DNA of 64,000 nucleotides. Origin: Diplocloster modestus. Its GTDB lineage: Bacteria; Bacillota; Clostridia; Lachnospirales; Lachnospiraceae. The position numbers and the translations under genes are program-made. Every line of letters starts with the position of its first letter. Position 1 is the stretch's first letter. Where the stretch lies: contig NZ_JAHQCX010000027.1 of NCBI RefSeq assembly GCF_019042245.1, positions 1 through 64,000 of the forward strand, read 5' to 3'. The notes under the pieces are model-generated. The model did no database searches. It saw only the letters and a program-made list of their open reading frames with translations, and was not told the origin of the DNA. This document shows positions 16,959-26,637 of this stretch, piece after piece.

Positions 16959-17035
16959 GCCGGGTTCAGGGATTCTTTCCCGTCGGATTTGAAGTCCGCC
17001 GGGGGAAGCGTCTTTTGAATCCGGCTTTTTTGTTT
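16959..17035 (+). terminator. branched rho-independent terminator
   Basis: GCCGGGTTCA (16959-16968) pairs with TGAATCCGGC (17016-17025), followed by TTTTTTGTTTTT. Smaller hairpins (CTTTCCCG/CGGGGGAAG and CGGATT/AGTCCG) nest inside. Confidence 0.75.
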
Positions 17036-17159
17036 TTACTTGGAATATACGGTAAACGGGTTTTCCGGGCATAAAATCGGTCTAGGAATTCTTGTTTGGG
17101 TATGGTATCCTATGTAAGGATAACACATAAAATAGTAGAAAGATGCCGGAGGCGTTTAA

Positions 17160-18632
17160 ATGATAGAGTTAGATAAATTGTTGGAGAGGCTTGAGTACCG
17201 CTGCGAGACCGGGGTCACGGATGTCCGGGTAAGGGCGGTCCGTTATGATACCAGAGAGATTGAACCGGGAGATTTGTTTGTGTGCATTAAGGGAAACCGG
17301 GCGGACAGCCACGATCTGATCGGGGAGATTGTAAGCAGAGGCGCCAAAGTGATTGTGGCGGAACGAAAGATCCAGGTCCCGGATGGGGTTACGGTGATCC
17401 AGGTCAGGGACAGCCGCTATGCACTGGCGCTGATTTCGGCTTCTTATTTTGGTTATCCGGCTGAAAAGATGAAACTAATTGGTGTCACCGGGACGAAGGG
17501 GAAGACGACGGTGGCCTATATGCTGCGGGAAATGTTGAAAAATGCGGGGTATCAGACCGGTCTGATGGGGACGATCGTGACCGCTGTGGGAGATGAGGAG
17601 CAGGCCGCCGGGAATACGACGCCGGAATCCTATCTGATTCAGGAACTGCTGGCGAAGATGGTGGAGGCCGGCTGCGGGTATGTGATTATGGAAGTGTCGT
17701 CCCAGGGCCTGAAGCTTCAGCGGACGGCGGGGATTTTGTTCGATATCGGTATTTTTACAAATCTGGGGCCGGACCATATAGGACCGGCGGAGCATAAGGA
17801 TTTCGCGGAGTACGCACAGTGTAAGAGCAGACTGTTCCGTCAGTGCCGCGTTGGTGTGGTAAACGGTGACGATGAATATCTGGATCTGATCCTGCGCGGA
17901 CATACCTGTGAGGTGGTTACCTATGGAATGGGGCCGGAGAATGCGTATCTTGCATCAGATCTGGAGCTGTATCAGGAGGATGGCGCGCCTGGTATCCAGT
18001 TTCAGGTGAGCGGCCGGCTGGAATCGCGGATGAAGGTGGATATTCCGGGCAAGTTCAGTGTCTATAATGCGATGGCAGCCATCGCGGCCTGCGCGCAGCT
18101 GAAGCTGCCTGCAGATGTGATGGGCAGGGCGCTTAAGACGGTGAAGGTGAAGGGCAGAGTGGAAGTTGTTCCGGGCCCCTGGGACTTTACGGTGATGATA
18201 GATTATGCGCACAACGCGATGAGCCTTCAAAGTCTGTTGACGACACTGCGGGAGTATGAGCCCCACCGCCTGGTGTGCTTGTTCGGATGTGGGGGGAACC
18301 GCTCGAAACTGAGGCGTTATGAGATGGGGGAAATGTCAGGAAAACTTTCGGACTTTACGGTAATTACTTCAGATAATCCCAGATATGAGAAGCCGGAGGA
18401 GATTATTGCGGATATCAGGACCGGTATGGAAAAGACCGACGGCGCTTATATAGAGATTCCGGACCGCAGGGAGGCGATCGCCTGGGCATTGCGCCATGGG
18501 CAGAAGGGAGACATTCTGATTCTGGCAGGGAAGGGACATGAGGATTACCAGGAGATCTGCGGGGTGAAGTATCCGATGGACGAGCGGGTCATTATCCGGG
18601 AAATTATACAGCAGGGCGAAAGCGTGTCATAG
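17160..18632 (+). CDS. murE: UDP-N-acetylmuramyl-tripeptide synthetase (MurE)
   Basis: Adds the third stem-peptide residue to UDP-MurNAc-L-Ala-D-Glu using ATP. The 490 residues show the N-terminal substrate domain (DTREIEPGDLFVCI), the ATP loop GTKGKTT, the central ligase HxG region with GPDHIGPAEH, and the C-terminal GCGGNRSK. The residue-3 specificity loop reads DNPR, which marks meso-diaminopimelate enzymes. The ATG follows GCCGGAGGCG. It lies ahead of priA rather than inside the dcw cluster at 34-48 kb. Confidence 0.95.
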   Translation: MIELDKLLERLEYRCETGVTDVRVRAVRYDTREIEPGDLFVCIKGNRADSHDLIGEIVSRGAKVIVAERKIQVPDGVTVIQVRDSRYALALISASYFGYPAEKMKLIGVTGTKGKTTVAYMLREMLKNAGYQTGLMGTIVTAVGDEEQAAGNTTPESYLIQELLAKMVEAGCGYVIMEVSSQGLKLQRTAGILFDIGIFTNLGPDHIGPAEHKDFAEYAQCKSRLFRQCRVGVVNGDDEYLDLILRGHTCEVVTYGMGPENAYLASDLELYQEDGAPGIQFQVSGRLESRMKVDIPGKFSVYNAMAAIAACAQLKLPADVMGRALKTVKVKGRVEVVPGPWDFTVMIDYAHNAMSLQSLLTTLREYEPHRLVCLFGCGGNRSKLRRYEMGEMSGKLSDFTVITSDNPRYEKPEEIIADIRTGMEKTDGAYIEIPDRREAIAWALRHGQKGDILILAGKGHEDYQEICGVKYPMDERVIIREIIQQGESVS

Positions 18633-18680
18633 GGAACGTGCAGCAACATGGATGTACAGCAGAGTAAATGAGGTGAGCAG

Positions 18681-20909
18681 GTGGCGGTTTATGCCGATGT
18701 GATAGTTGATATAACGAATGAAAAACTGGACCGGACATTCCAGTACCGGGTACCGGAAGAGATGGAGGAAAGAATCGTTCCGGGGGTGGAAGTGGAGATC
18801 CCGTTTGGCAGAGGAGACCGGCTGATCCGGGGATATGTGGTGGAGACTACGGACCGGCCGGCTTATGATCCTGTGAAGATCAAAAGCATCAAACAGATCG
18901 TTCCGGGCAGGGTTCCCATTGAGTCCAGGCTGATTGCACTGGCTGCCTGGATGAGGGAGCGCTATGGTTCCACCATGATCCAGGCGCTGAAAACGGTAAT
19001 ACCGATCAAAAAGGAGATAAAAGCGCAGAAAAAGCGTCTGATCCGGCTAAACCTGTCTGCAGACCAGACACAGGCCTATCTTGATGAACTGAATCGAAAA
19101 CACTGTACGGCAAGGGCCCGGCTGGTGCAGGAGCTTATACATCAGCCGGAGCTCAACTATGAGCTGGTGACGAAGAAGCTGCATATTACCCCGGCGGTGA
19201 TAAAGGCTCTGGAGGAACAGGGAATCCTGTGTATACAGACAGAACAGTTATACCGGAATCCGGTGCGGCCGGCAGAGCGGCAGGAGAAACGGGTAGTGTT
19301 AAATGACCAGCAGCAGGCCGTCGTTGACCAGGTAACAGAAGACTGGGGGCGCGGATTTCGGCGTACCTATCTGGTGCATGGGGTGACGGGCAGCGGTAAG
19401 ACGGAAGTATATATGGAAATCATTGCCCGTGTAGTGGCCGACGGGCAGCAGGCCATCGTTCTGATTCCCGAGATCGCGCTTACATTTCAGACGGTTCTGC
19501 GTTTTTATCAAAGGTTCGGAGACCGGATATCGATTATGAATTCCAGACTGTCAGCGGGAGAGCGGTATGATCAGTTCGAGCGGGCGAAAAATAAGGAAAT
19601 CAGCGTGATGATCGGTCCCAGATCCGCGCTGTTTACCCCATTTCCCAACCTGGGTGTGGTGATTATAGACGAGGAACACGAACTGACCTACAAAAGTGAA
19701 AATGTACCCCGCTATCATGCCAGGGACGTGGCCATCCACCGGGCTGAGACGGAAGGGGCTATGGTGGTGCTGGGGTCGGCGACGCCCAGTGTGGATTCCT
19801 ATTATAAAGCCCTCCGGGGAGAATTTGGCTTATTCCGGCTGACGGACCGGGCAAAGAAAAATGCGCTGCCCCACGTATACGTGGAAGATCTGCGGGAAGA
19901 ACTTAGAAGTGGGAACCGGTCGATCTTCAGCGCCAGGCTTCAGGAACTGCTCCAGGACCGGCTGCTGAAGAAAGAGCAGGTAATGTTGTTTCTGAACCGC
20001 AGAGGTTACGCGGGGTTTGTGTCCTGCCGTTCCTGCGGACATGTGATGAAATGCCCCCACTGTGATGTCTCATTGTCCATGCATAATCATGGCAGGCTGG
20101 TCTGCCATTACTGCGGCTATGAGGAGCCGGCGGTGAAGAAGTGCCCTGAATGCGGTTCCCCGTATATCGGCGGTTTTCGGGCCGGAACGCAGCAGATTGA
20201 GGAGCTTTTGAAAAAGCAGTATCCAGAGGCGGGAGTTCTCAGAATGGACGCGGATACGACCAGAAATAAGGACGGGCATGAAAAAATCCTGGCTGCATTT
20301 GCGAACAGGGAGGCGGATATTCTGATAGGAACACAGATGATTGTGAAGGGGCATGATTTTCCGGCGGTGACACTGGTCGGAGTGATCGCGGCGGATCTGT
20401 CGTTGTATACGGGAGATTATCTGAGCAGTGAGCGCACATTTCAGCTGCTGACGCAGGCAGCAGGGAGGGCTGGCAGAGGAGATGTGCCCGGTGAGGTTGT
20501 GATCCAGACTTACCAGCCGGAGCATTATGCGGTGGTGACGGCTGCGGCCCAGAATTATGAAGAGTTTTACCAGCAGGAGATTCTGTACCGCACGATTTCC
20601 GGCTATCCGCCGGCTGCCCATCTGCTGGCCGTGCTTTTGTCCGGGGCAGACCAGGAAGAACTCAGCCAGGCTGCCGATGTGTTGATCCAACAGGTGCCCC
20701 GGGATCTGGAGGGACTTACGGTGATCGGTCCGGCGGAACCTGCCGTGGCCAGGATTAACGATATCTATAAAAAAGTGATCTACCTAAAACATAAAAAATA
20801 TGATACACTGACAGAGGTAAAAGATCATCTGGAACGGTTTGCGAAGGAGCAGCCGCTTCTTGAAAAAATAAATATGCAGTTTGATTTTAATCCAATGCAT
20901 GCAGGTTAA
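18681..20909 (+). CDS. priA: primosomal protein N' (replication restart helicase PriA)
   Basis: Restarts stalled forks by loading the replicative helicase. At 742 residues it is full length. The 3'-DNA-binding domain occupies residues 1-105, Walker A is GVTGSGKTEVY, Walker B with the DEEH box is VVIIDEEHELTYK, and the zinc region shows four Cys pairs (CRSCG, CPHCD, CHYCG, CPECG). The GTG start follows GAGGTGAGCAG. It overlaps nothing but is only 12 bp before def, forming a priA-def-fmt run that is common in Firmicutes. Confidence 0.96.
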   Translation: MAVYADVIVDITNEKLDRTFQYRVPEEMEERIVPGVEVEIPFGRGDRLIRGYVVETTDRPAYDPVKIKSIKQIVPGRVPIESRLIALAAWMRERYGSTMIQALKTVIPIKKEIKAQKKRLIRLNLSADQTQAYLDELNRKHCTARARLVQELIHQPELNYELVTKKLHITPAVIKALEEQGILCIQTEQLYRNPVRPAERQEKRVVLNDQQQAVVDQVTEDWGRGFRRTYLVHGVTGSGKTEVYMEIIARVVADGQQAIVLIPEIALTFQTVLRFYQRFGDRISIMNSRLSAGERYDQFERAKNKEISVMIGPRSALFTPFPNLGVVIIDEEHELTYKSENVPRYHARDVAIHRAETEGAMVVLGSATPSVDSYYKALRGEFGLFRLTDRAKKNALPHVYVEDLREELRSGNRSIFSARLQELLQDRLLKKEQVMLFLNRRGYAGFVSCRSCGHVMKCPHCDVSLSMHNHGRLVCHYCGYEEPAVKKCPECGSPYIGGFRAGTQQIEELLKKQYPEAGVLRMDADTTRNKDGHEKILAAFANREADILIGTQMIVKGHDFPAVTLVGVIAADLSLYTGDYLSSERTFQLLTQAAGRAGRGDVPGEVVIQTYQPEHYAVVTAAAQNYEEFYQQEILYRTISGYPPAAHLLAVLLSGADQEELSQAADVLIQQVPRDLEGLTVIGPAEPAVARINDIYKKVIYLKHKKYDTLTEVKDHLERFAKEQPLLEKINMQFDFNPMHAG

Positions 20910-20921
20910 GGAGTGAACGAA

Positions 20922-21392
20922 ATGGCAATTCGGAAAATAAGAGTAATGGGCGATGAGGTACTTACGAAAAAGTGCCGGGAGGTCAAAGAGGTGACCCCAA
21001 GAATCCGGGAGCTTATCGATGATATGTTTGAAACCATGTATTCAGAATACGGTGTCGGACTGGCCGCCCCTCAGGTAGGGATCTTAAAGCAGATCGTGGT
21101 GATTGATGTGGACGACGATAATCCGCTGGTTATGATCAATCCAAAGATCCTGGAAACGAGCGGGGAACAGATCGGTGACGAGGGATGCTTAAGTCTGCCC
21201 GGACAGTACGGCCAGGTGACGAGGCCGGATTATGTCAAGGCTATGGCTTATGATGAAAATATGAAACCTTATGAGATAGAGGGAACCGGACTTCTGGCCC
21301 GGGCCATCTGTCATGAGACGGACCATCTGGAAGGAAAAATGTTCGTGGAGCTGGTGGAAGGGGAACTTCACGGCCCGGAAGAAGAGGAGTGA
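20922..21392 (+). CDS. def: peptide deformylase
   Basis: Removes the N-formyl group from new proteins. The 156-residue metalloenzyme has all three motifs: GVGLAAPQ, EGCLS (metal Cys) and HETDH (HExxH). I place the start at the ATG at 20922, eight nt after AAGGAG; an in-frame GTG at 20913 is too close to that site. It sits between priA and fmt, its functional opposite. Confidence 0.96.
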   Translation: MAIRKIRVMGDEVLTKKCREVKEVTPRIRELIDDMFETMYSEYGVGLAAPQVGILKQIVVIDVDDDNPLVMINPKILETSGEQIGDEGCLSLPGQYGQVTRPDYVKAMAYDENMKPYEIEGTGLLARAICHETDHLEGKMFVELVEGELHGPEEEE

Positions 21393-21399
21393 AGCGGTA

Positions 21400-22332
21400 A
21401 TGAGAGTTGTATTTATGGGAACGCCGGATTTTGCGGTGGGAACGCTTGAAAAACTGTCGGAGGCCGGATACGAGGTGGTGGGTGTGGTCACACAGCCTGA
21501 TAAGCCCAAAGGCCGAAGCAAACAGCTTTCTGCTTCCCCGGTGAAGCAGAAAGCATTGGAACTGGGCATACCGGTCTATCAGCCGGTACGGGTGCGCAAT
21601 GCGGAGTGCATTGAGGAAATCCGCAAATTTCAGGCAGATGTATTCGTGGTGGCGGCGTTTGGGCAGATCCTGCCCAAAGAACTGCTGGAGATGCCAAAAT
21701 TCGGCTGTGTCAACGTACATGCCTCCCTTCTGCCGGACTATCGGGGAGCGGCGCCGATCCAGTGGGCGATCATCGACGGTCAAAGCAAGACCGGCGTGAC
21801 CATCATGCGGATGGATGAAGGTCTGGATACCGGGGATATGATTTTGAAACGGGAGGTTCCCATTGATAAAAAGGAAACGGGAGGCAGCCTCTTTGATAAG
21901 CTGAGTGTCGTAGGAGCCGGGCTGTGTGTGGAAGCGCTGCGTCAGCTGGAAGCCGGGACAGCGGTATTCGAAAAACAGGATGAGAGCCATACCAGTTATG
22001 CGAAAATGATGAAAAAAGAGCTGGGGAATATAGACTGGAATAAAGATGCCGCTTCCATCGAGCGTCTGATCCGGGCATTGAATCCCTGGCCCAGCGCTTA
22101 TACCAACCTGGATCAGGCCGTTTTAAAAATCTGGGATGCGGAAGTATTAGATGAGACTGGCGATGGAAAACCAGGTGAAATCATAAGAATAGAAAAAGAT
22201 GCGGTCTGTGTGCAGACCGGCAATGGTGTGCTTTCTATAAAAGAGGTACAGCTGGCCGGCAAAAAACGCATGGCTACAGATGCGTTCCTGAGAGGTTATC
22301 CGGTAAAAGAGCATGTAGTCCTGCCTTCCTGA
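21400..22332 (+). CDS. fmt: methionyl-tRNA formyltransferase
   Basis: Formylates initiator Met-tRNA with 10-formyl-THF. The 310 residues show MGTPDFAVG, the folate loop HASLLPDYRGAAPIQWA (catalytic Asn-His-Asp region) and the C-terminal OB domain. The ATG at 21400 begins just after the def stop codon, with AAGAAGAGGAG upstream. A 330-bp gap with two repeat families follows. Confidence 0.96.
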   Translation: MRVVFMGTPDFAVGTLEKLSEAGYEVVGVVTQPDKPKGRSKQLSASPVKQKALELGIPVYQPVRVRNAECIEEIRKFQADVFVVAAFGQILPKELLEMPKFGCVNVHASLLPDYRGAAPIQWAIIDGQSKTGVTIMRMDEGLDTGDMILKREVPIDKKETGGSLFDKLSVVGAGLCVEALRQLEAGTAVFEKQDESHTSYAKMMKKELGNIDWNKDAASIERLIRALNPWPSAYTNLDQAVLKIWDAEVLDETGDGKPGEIIRIEKDAVCVQTGNGVLSIKEVQLAGKKRMATDAFLRGYPVKEHVVLPS

Positions 22333-22368
22333 AATATGAAGTGAATGCTGATCCATCCCGATTGACCT

Positions 22369-22450
22369 ATTGGGGACATGTCCAAATCAGTCTGGGACAT
22401 GTCCATTCCAGTTTGGGACATGTCCAAACGGATTGGACATGTCCCCATTC
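22369..22450. repeat. array of four GGACATGTCC palindromes
   Basis: The perfect 10-bp palindrome GGACATGTCC occurs at 22374, 22395, 22416 and 22435, spaced 21, 21 and 19 bp, about two helical turns apart. The array as a whole is also symmetric: it opens with TGGGGACATGTCC and closes with GGACATGTCCCCA. It lies 40 bp after fmt and could be an operator array, a terminator-like structure or a mobile repeat. Confidence 0.85.
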
Positions 22451-22525
22451 AGTTCAAATCAGAAATGTTTCCTGAAAATTCTATGAAATATTTATGAAAT
22501 CCAGGATTTTAGGGTATGACTGTTG

Positions 22526-22625
22526 TATAATAAAAAATAGTAGCGCTCGAAAAAACCTCGCTGACTATTTTTCATGCATCGCACGTAAGGCCCAAAATAC
22601 GGGCACAAGTGCTCATAGCTATAAG
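22526..22625 (+). repeat. dispersed two-hairpin leader element, copy 3
   Basis: Begins with TATAATAAAAAATAGTAG and keeps both hairpins. The apical stem is GCCC/GGGC around AAAATAC. The final GCGAT is changed to GCTAT here. It ends about 39 bp before the zinc protease start in the same orientation. Confidence 0.85.
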
Positions 22626-22663
22626 AAAAATTCATGGAAGTAAAATTAAAGGAGGAAGTTTAC

Positions 22664-23371
22664 ATGCCTTTTTATTATTTTTGGGACCCAACTTATATAT
22701 TAGTAATCATAGGTCTTATCTTATCTCTGTGGGCGTCATCCAGAGTAAAATCCACCTATGCCAAATACTCCAGAGTCCGCAGTATGTCCGGTATGACCGG
22801 CGCAGATGCGGCCGCCAGGATATTACACGCGGCGGGTATCTATGACGTGCAGATCCAGCACGTGTCCGGAAATCTGACGGATCATTATGATCCGAGAAAT
22901 AAAACGCTGAACCTGTCGGATTCTGTGTACGGTTCGCCTTCTGTAGCGGCGGTGGGAGTAGCTGCCCATGAGTGCGGGCACGCCATCCAGGACGCTAAGA
23001 GTTACGCTCCATTGAAAATCAGAGGCGCGTTTGTCCCGGTTGCGAATCTAGGCTCCGGGCTGTCCATGCCGCTGATTCTGATCGGACTGATCTTTGGGGT
23101 AAATTCTCAGTGGGCGATACTGGTGGACATCGGGATTATCTTGTTTTCTCTGGCGGTTTTGTTTCAGCTGATCACTCTGCCGGTGGAATTTAACGCGTCC
23201 CGCCGTGCGATACAGATGGTGGAATCTACCGGGATACTGTCCGGAGACGAAGTGGATGGTACGAAGAAAGTGCTGTCGGCAGCTGCTCTGACTTATGTGG
23301 CCAGCGCCGCCGCTGCTATGCTTTCTCTCTTACGTCTAATCTTACTGTTCGGAGGAAGAAACCGTGACTAA
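22664..23371 (+). CDS. membrane zinc metallopeptidase, YugP-like
   Basis: A 235-residue integral membrane protease candidate. It starts with a hydrophobic segment, has a soluble part holding the zinc motif HECGH (HExxH) near residue 107, and ends with three or four membrane segments. The family (YugP, putative neutral zinc metallopeptidase) has no well-defined substrate. I chose the ATG at 22664, which follows AAAGGAGGAAGTTTAC, over a reading from 22634. The last 8 bp overlap rsmB, and repeat copy 3 lies in the leader. Confidence 0.88.
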   Translation: MPFYYFWDPTYILVIIGLILSLWASSRVKSTYAKYSRVRSMSGMTGADAAARILHAAGIYDVQIQHVSGNLTDHYDPRNKTLNLSDSVYGSPSVAAVGVAAHECGHAIQDAKSYAPLKIRGAFVPVANLGSGLSMPLILIGLIFGVNSQWAILVDIGIILFSLAVLFQLITLPVEFNASRRAIQMVESTGILSGDEVDGTKKVLSAAALTYVASAAAAMLSLLRLILLFGGRNRD

Positions 23372-24722
23372 TGCGGTAAATATAAGAGAACTGGTGCTCG
23401 GAATTCTCATGGAAGTCACCGGGAAGGGGACTCACAGCCATCTGGTGATCCGTGACGTCTTATCCAAGTACCAGTATCTGGGAAAACAGGAGAGATCCTT
23501 TATCACCAGGGTTTCCATTGGAACCCTGGAGCAGATGATTCTCATAGATTATATTATCGATCAATTCTCCAGTGTGAAAGTTAAGAAGATGAAGCCGGTG
23601 ATCCGGAATATATTAAGGAGTGCGGTCTATCAGTTAAAATGGATGGATAGCATTCCTGATTCTGCTGTGTGCAATGAAGCGGTAAAGTTAACGAGAAAAA
23701 AGGGGTTTCAGGGGTTGTCGGGATTCGTAAACGGCGTGCTGCGAAGTATAACCCGGGGGCTGGCAGAAATCCGGTATCCCGATGAGAAGGAAAATCCGGC
23801 GGAATATATGGGCATCCGGTATTCCCAGCCATTGTGGCTGACGCAGATGTGGCTTGCGCGTTTTGGACCTGAGACCACGGGACAGATCCTGCGCGCATTC
23901 CTGGATGAAAGCCCGACCTGTATCCGCTGCAGCACCGGGAAGATCCGCGCAGAAGAATTGGCGGATAAGCTGAATCTACAGGGGATAGAGACAATACCTT
24001 CTCCTTATATAAAGGAGGCCATGGAAATCCGGGGTTATGATCATCTGGGCGCTCTGCCGGAATTTAAGCAGGGACTATTCCAGGTGCAGGACGTAAGCTC
24101 TATGCTGGCTGTCCGTATTGCGGCCCCCGCAAAAGGGGACATTGTATATGACGTCTGTGCCGCGCCGGGCGGAAAGAGCCTGTATCTGGCGGAATTGATG
24201 GAGAATACCGGCATGGTGACGGCTAGAGACCTGACTCCCTACAAGGTGGGATTGATCGAAGAAAACATCCAGCGCAGCGGCCTTACGAATATCCGGGCGC
24301 AAGTGTGGGATGCCTGTGTTTTGGATGAATCCGCGGTGGAGACGGCGGATCTGGTGCTGGCTGACCTGCCTTGTTCCGGACTGGGGGTCCTGGGAAGAAA
24401 GCCGGATATAAAGTATCATATGAGCCCCGGGCAGATGCAGGAGCTTTGCAGGCTTCAAAGAGAAATTCTAGGCACGGTACATAACTATGTAAAGAAAGGC
24501 GGGGTCCTAGTTTACAGTACATGTACCATAGACAGAGAAGAAAATGAAGAGAATCTGGATTGGTTTTTGAACAAATTTCCATTTCATCTGGAAAAAATCG
24601 ATCCTTATCTGTGTGAAGAGTTAAGAAACGGTACCACGGCCCGGGGATATCTGCAGCTTCTTCCGGGTGTGCACCGGGCAGATGGATTCTTTATGGCGAG
24701 GTTACGAAAAGATGGAGAATAG
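23364..24722 (+). CDS. rsmB: 16S rRNA m5C967 methyltransferase
   Basis: Methylates C967 of 16S rRNA using SAM. The 452 residues carry an N-terminal NusB-like RNA-binding domain (1-145) and a C-terminal NOL1/NOP2 methyltransferase domain. The SAM loop is CAAPGGKS, and the two catalytic cysteines are in LPCSGLG and YSTCTI. The GTG start follows CGGAGGAAG and overlaps the protease gene. rlmN overlaps its end, so this is a coupled rRNA-modification pair. Confidence 0.95.
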   Translation: MTNAVNIRELVLGILMEVTGKGTHSHLVIRDVLSKYQYLGKQERSFITRVSIGTLEQMILIDYIIDQFSSVKVKKMKPVIRNILRSAVYQLKWMDSIPDSAVCNEAVKLTRKKGFQGLSGFVNGVLRSITRGLAEIRYPDEKENPAEYMGIRYSQPLWLTQMWLARFGPETTGQILRAFLDESPTCIRCSTGKIRAEELADKLNLQGIETIPSPYIKEAMEIRGYDHLGALPEFKQGLFQVQDVSSMLAVRIAAPAKGDIVYDVCAAPGGKSLYLAELMENTGMVTARDLTPYKVGLIEENIQRSGLTNIRAQVWDACVLDESAVETADLVLADLPCSGLGVLGRKPDIKYHMSPGQMQELCRLQREILGTVHNYVKKGGVLVYSTCTIDREENEENLDWFLNKFPFHLEKIDPYLCEELRNGTTARGYLQLLPGVHRADGFFMARLRKDGE

Positions 24723-25800
24723 AGGGAAGAAGGAAAATAAGGGGAAGATGGATATTAAATCCCTGAACCTGACGCAGTTGACGGAATACATGGAGGAGCT
24801 GGGCGAAAAATCTTTCCGGGCGCGGCAGGTGTATCAATGGATTCATGAAAAGCTGGTTACGGATATAGACGAGATGAGTAACCTGTCAAAGGAGCTGCGG
24901 GGTAAACTCAAGGAGAACTGTGAGTGGACTTCCCTGGAACTATTAGAAGAGCAGACATCACAGATCGACGGCACGAAGAAGTTTTTATTCCGGCTGCCAG
25001 ACGGTAACGTCATCGAGAGTGTCTGGATGCAGTATAAACACGGCAACTCCGTGTGTATCTCCTCCCAGGTCGGCTGTAAGATGGGCTGCCGGTTCTGCGC
25101 ATCGACGATCGGCGGGCTGGTCAGGAATCTGACGCCTGCCCAGATGCTGGATCAGATCTATCGCATACAGGCGCTCACCAAAGCCCGGGTGTCCAACGTG
25201 GTCGTCATGGGGACCGGTGAACCGCTTGATAATTATGATAATCTGCTGGCATTTCTTAAGATATTGACCGACGAACACGGGCTTCATATCAGCCAGAGGA
25301 ATATTACGGTTTCCACCTGCGGGATTGTTCCGAATATCTACCGTCTGGCGGAGGAAAAGCTCCAGATTACGCTGGCCCTTTCCCTGCACGCATCCAGTCA
25401 GGAAAAGCGGCTGGAGCTTATGCCGGTGGCGAACAAATACGCCCTGGATGAGGTGTTAAGGGCATGTGATTATTACGGGGAACAGACGGGCAGAAGAATG
25501 ACATTTGAGTATAGCCTGGTGGGCGGGGTCAATGATTCCAAAGAAGACGCTGCCCGGCTTGCCAAACTGGTCAAACCGCTCCATGGACATGTAAATCTGA
25601 TACCGGTCAACCCCATCAAAGAGCGGGATTATGTCCAGTCCGACCGGACTGTAGTGGTGGATTTTAAAAATAAACTTGAAAAATGTGGAATAAATGTTAC
25701 TATTAGAAGAGAAATGGGCAGAGATATTGACGGCGCCTGCGGGCAGCTGCGCAAACATTTCATAGACAGACAGGAAGAGAAAGGTGGGGGAGAAATGTGA
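24712..25800 (+). CDS. rlmN: 23S rRNA m2A2503/tRNA m2A37 methyltransferase
   Basis: Radical-SAM enzyme that methylates A2503 of 23S rRNA at C2. The CxxxCxxC cluster is CKMGCRFC near residue 125, GTGEPLDNYDN follows, and the methyl-carrying Cys is near the C-terminus in DGACGQLR. About 362 residues from this start. The ATG at 24712 overlaps rsmB by 11 bp; the ATG at 24748 (MDIKSLNL) is an equally plausible start that matches the usual N-terminus. prpC overlaps by 4 bp. Confidence 0.95.
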   Translation: MENRGKKENKGKMDIKSLNLTQLTEYMEELGEKSFRARQVYQWIHEKLVTDIDEMSNLSKELRGKLKENCEWTSLELLEEQTSQIDGTKKFLFRLPDGNVIESVWMQYKHGNSVCISSQVGCKMGCRFCASTIGGLVRNLTPAQMLDQIYRIQALTKARVSNVVVMGTGEPLDNYDNLLAFLKILTDEHGLHISQRNITVSTCGIVPNIYRLAEEKLQITLALSLHASSQEKRLELMPVANKYALDEVLRACDYYGEQTGRRMTFEYSLVGGVNDSKEDAARLAKLVKPLHGHVNLIPVNPIKERDYVQSDRTVVVDFKNKLEKCGINVTIRREMGRDIDGACGQLRKHFIDRQEEKGGGEM

Positions 25801-26537
25801 AAGCATTTGCAATCACTGATGTCGGAGAGATACGCCAGACAAATCAGGACTATGTATTTGCAACAGAACATCCGGTTGGAAATCTTCCGAACCTTTTTGT
25901 AGTGGCCGATGGCATGGGAGGCCACAACGCCGGAGACTTTGCGTCAAAGTATACTGTGGAACGGCTGGTCTACGCGATCAGACATGATGAGGATACAAAT
26001 CCGGTCAGGATATTGAGAAAGGCTATCGACTTTGCCAATCAGGAGCTGGTAAAGCGGGCCAGGGAAGACGAGACCAAAAACGGATGCGGGACTACGCTTG
26101 TGGTTGCCATCGTGCTGAAAAATTATCTGTATGTGGCCAATATTGGAGACAGCCGTTTATATGTGATCGGTGACGACATCCGACAGATTACCAGGGATCA
26201 TTCCCTAGTGGAAGAAATGGTGCGCCTCGGGGAACTGAACAAAGAAGAGGCCAGAAATCATCCGAAACGAAACGTGATTACACGGGCGATCGGGGCGGAT
26301 GATAGCGTGATTATAGATTTTTTCAGCCGGAAGCTGTCATTGGGGGATTTGGTGTTGATGTGTTCGGACGGTTTGTCTAACATGCTGGAGGATGAGCAGA
26401 TCCGGCAGATTATGAGACAGCCGCTGGATATAGAGGCGAAAGCTTTGGAACTGATTCAGAAAGCGAACAGAAGTGGCGGCAGAGATAACATATCTGTTGT
26501 CATTATAGAACCAGAAATAGAGGAAGCGGAAGGCTGA
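25797..26537 (+). CDS. prpC: PP2C-type serine/threonine phosphatase
   Basis: Removes phosphate from proteins modified by the PASTA kinase encoded next. The 246 residues have the metal-binding PP2C motifs ADGMGGHNAG, GDSRLYV, MCSDGLSNML and GGRDNISVV. The GTG start lies in GTGA overlapping the rlmN stop. The phosphatase-kinase pair is conserved in Firmicutes. Confidence 0.95.
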   Translation: MKAFAITDVGEIRQTNQDYVFATEHPVGNLPNLFVVADGMGGHNAGDFASKYTVERLVYAIRHDEDTNPVRILRKAIDFANQELVKRAREDETKNGCGTTLVVAIVLKNYLYVANIGDSRLYVIGDDIRQITRDHSLVEEMVRLGELNKEEARNHPKRNVITRAIGADDSVIIDFFSRKLSLGDLVLMCSDGLSNMLEDEQIRQIMRQPLDIEAKALELIQKANRSGGRDNISVVIIEPEIEEAEG

Positions 26538-26637
26538 ACGTAAGTTCATCCATCCCTAATCCTGTATGCAAAAGAAGATTTTTGGAATCTTTTTTTGTAG
26601 AATTTATCGCGAAGTAAATGCGCAACTGGAGGTAAAC

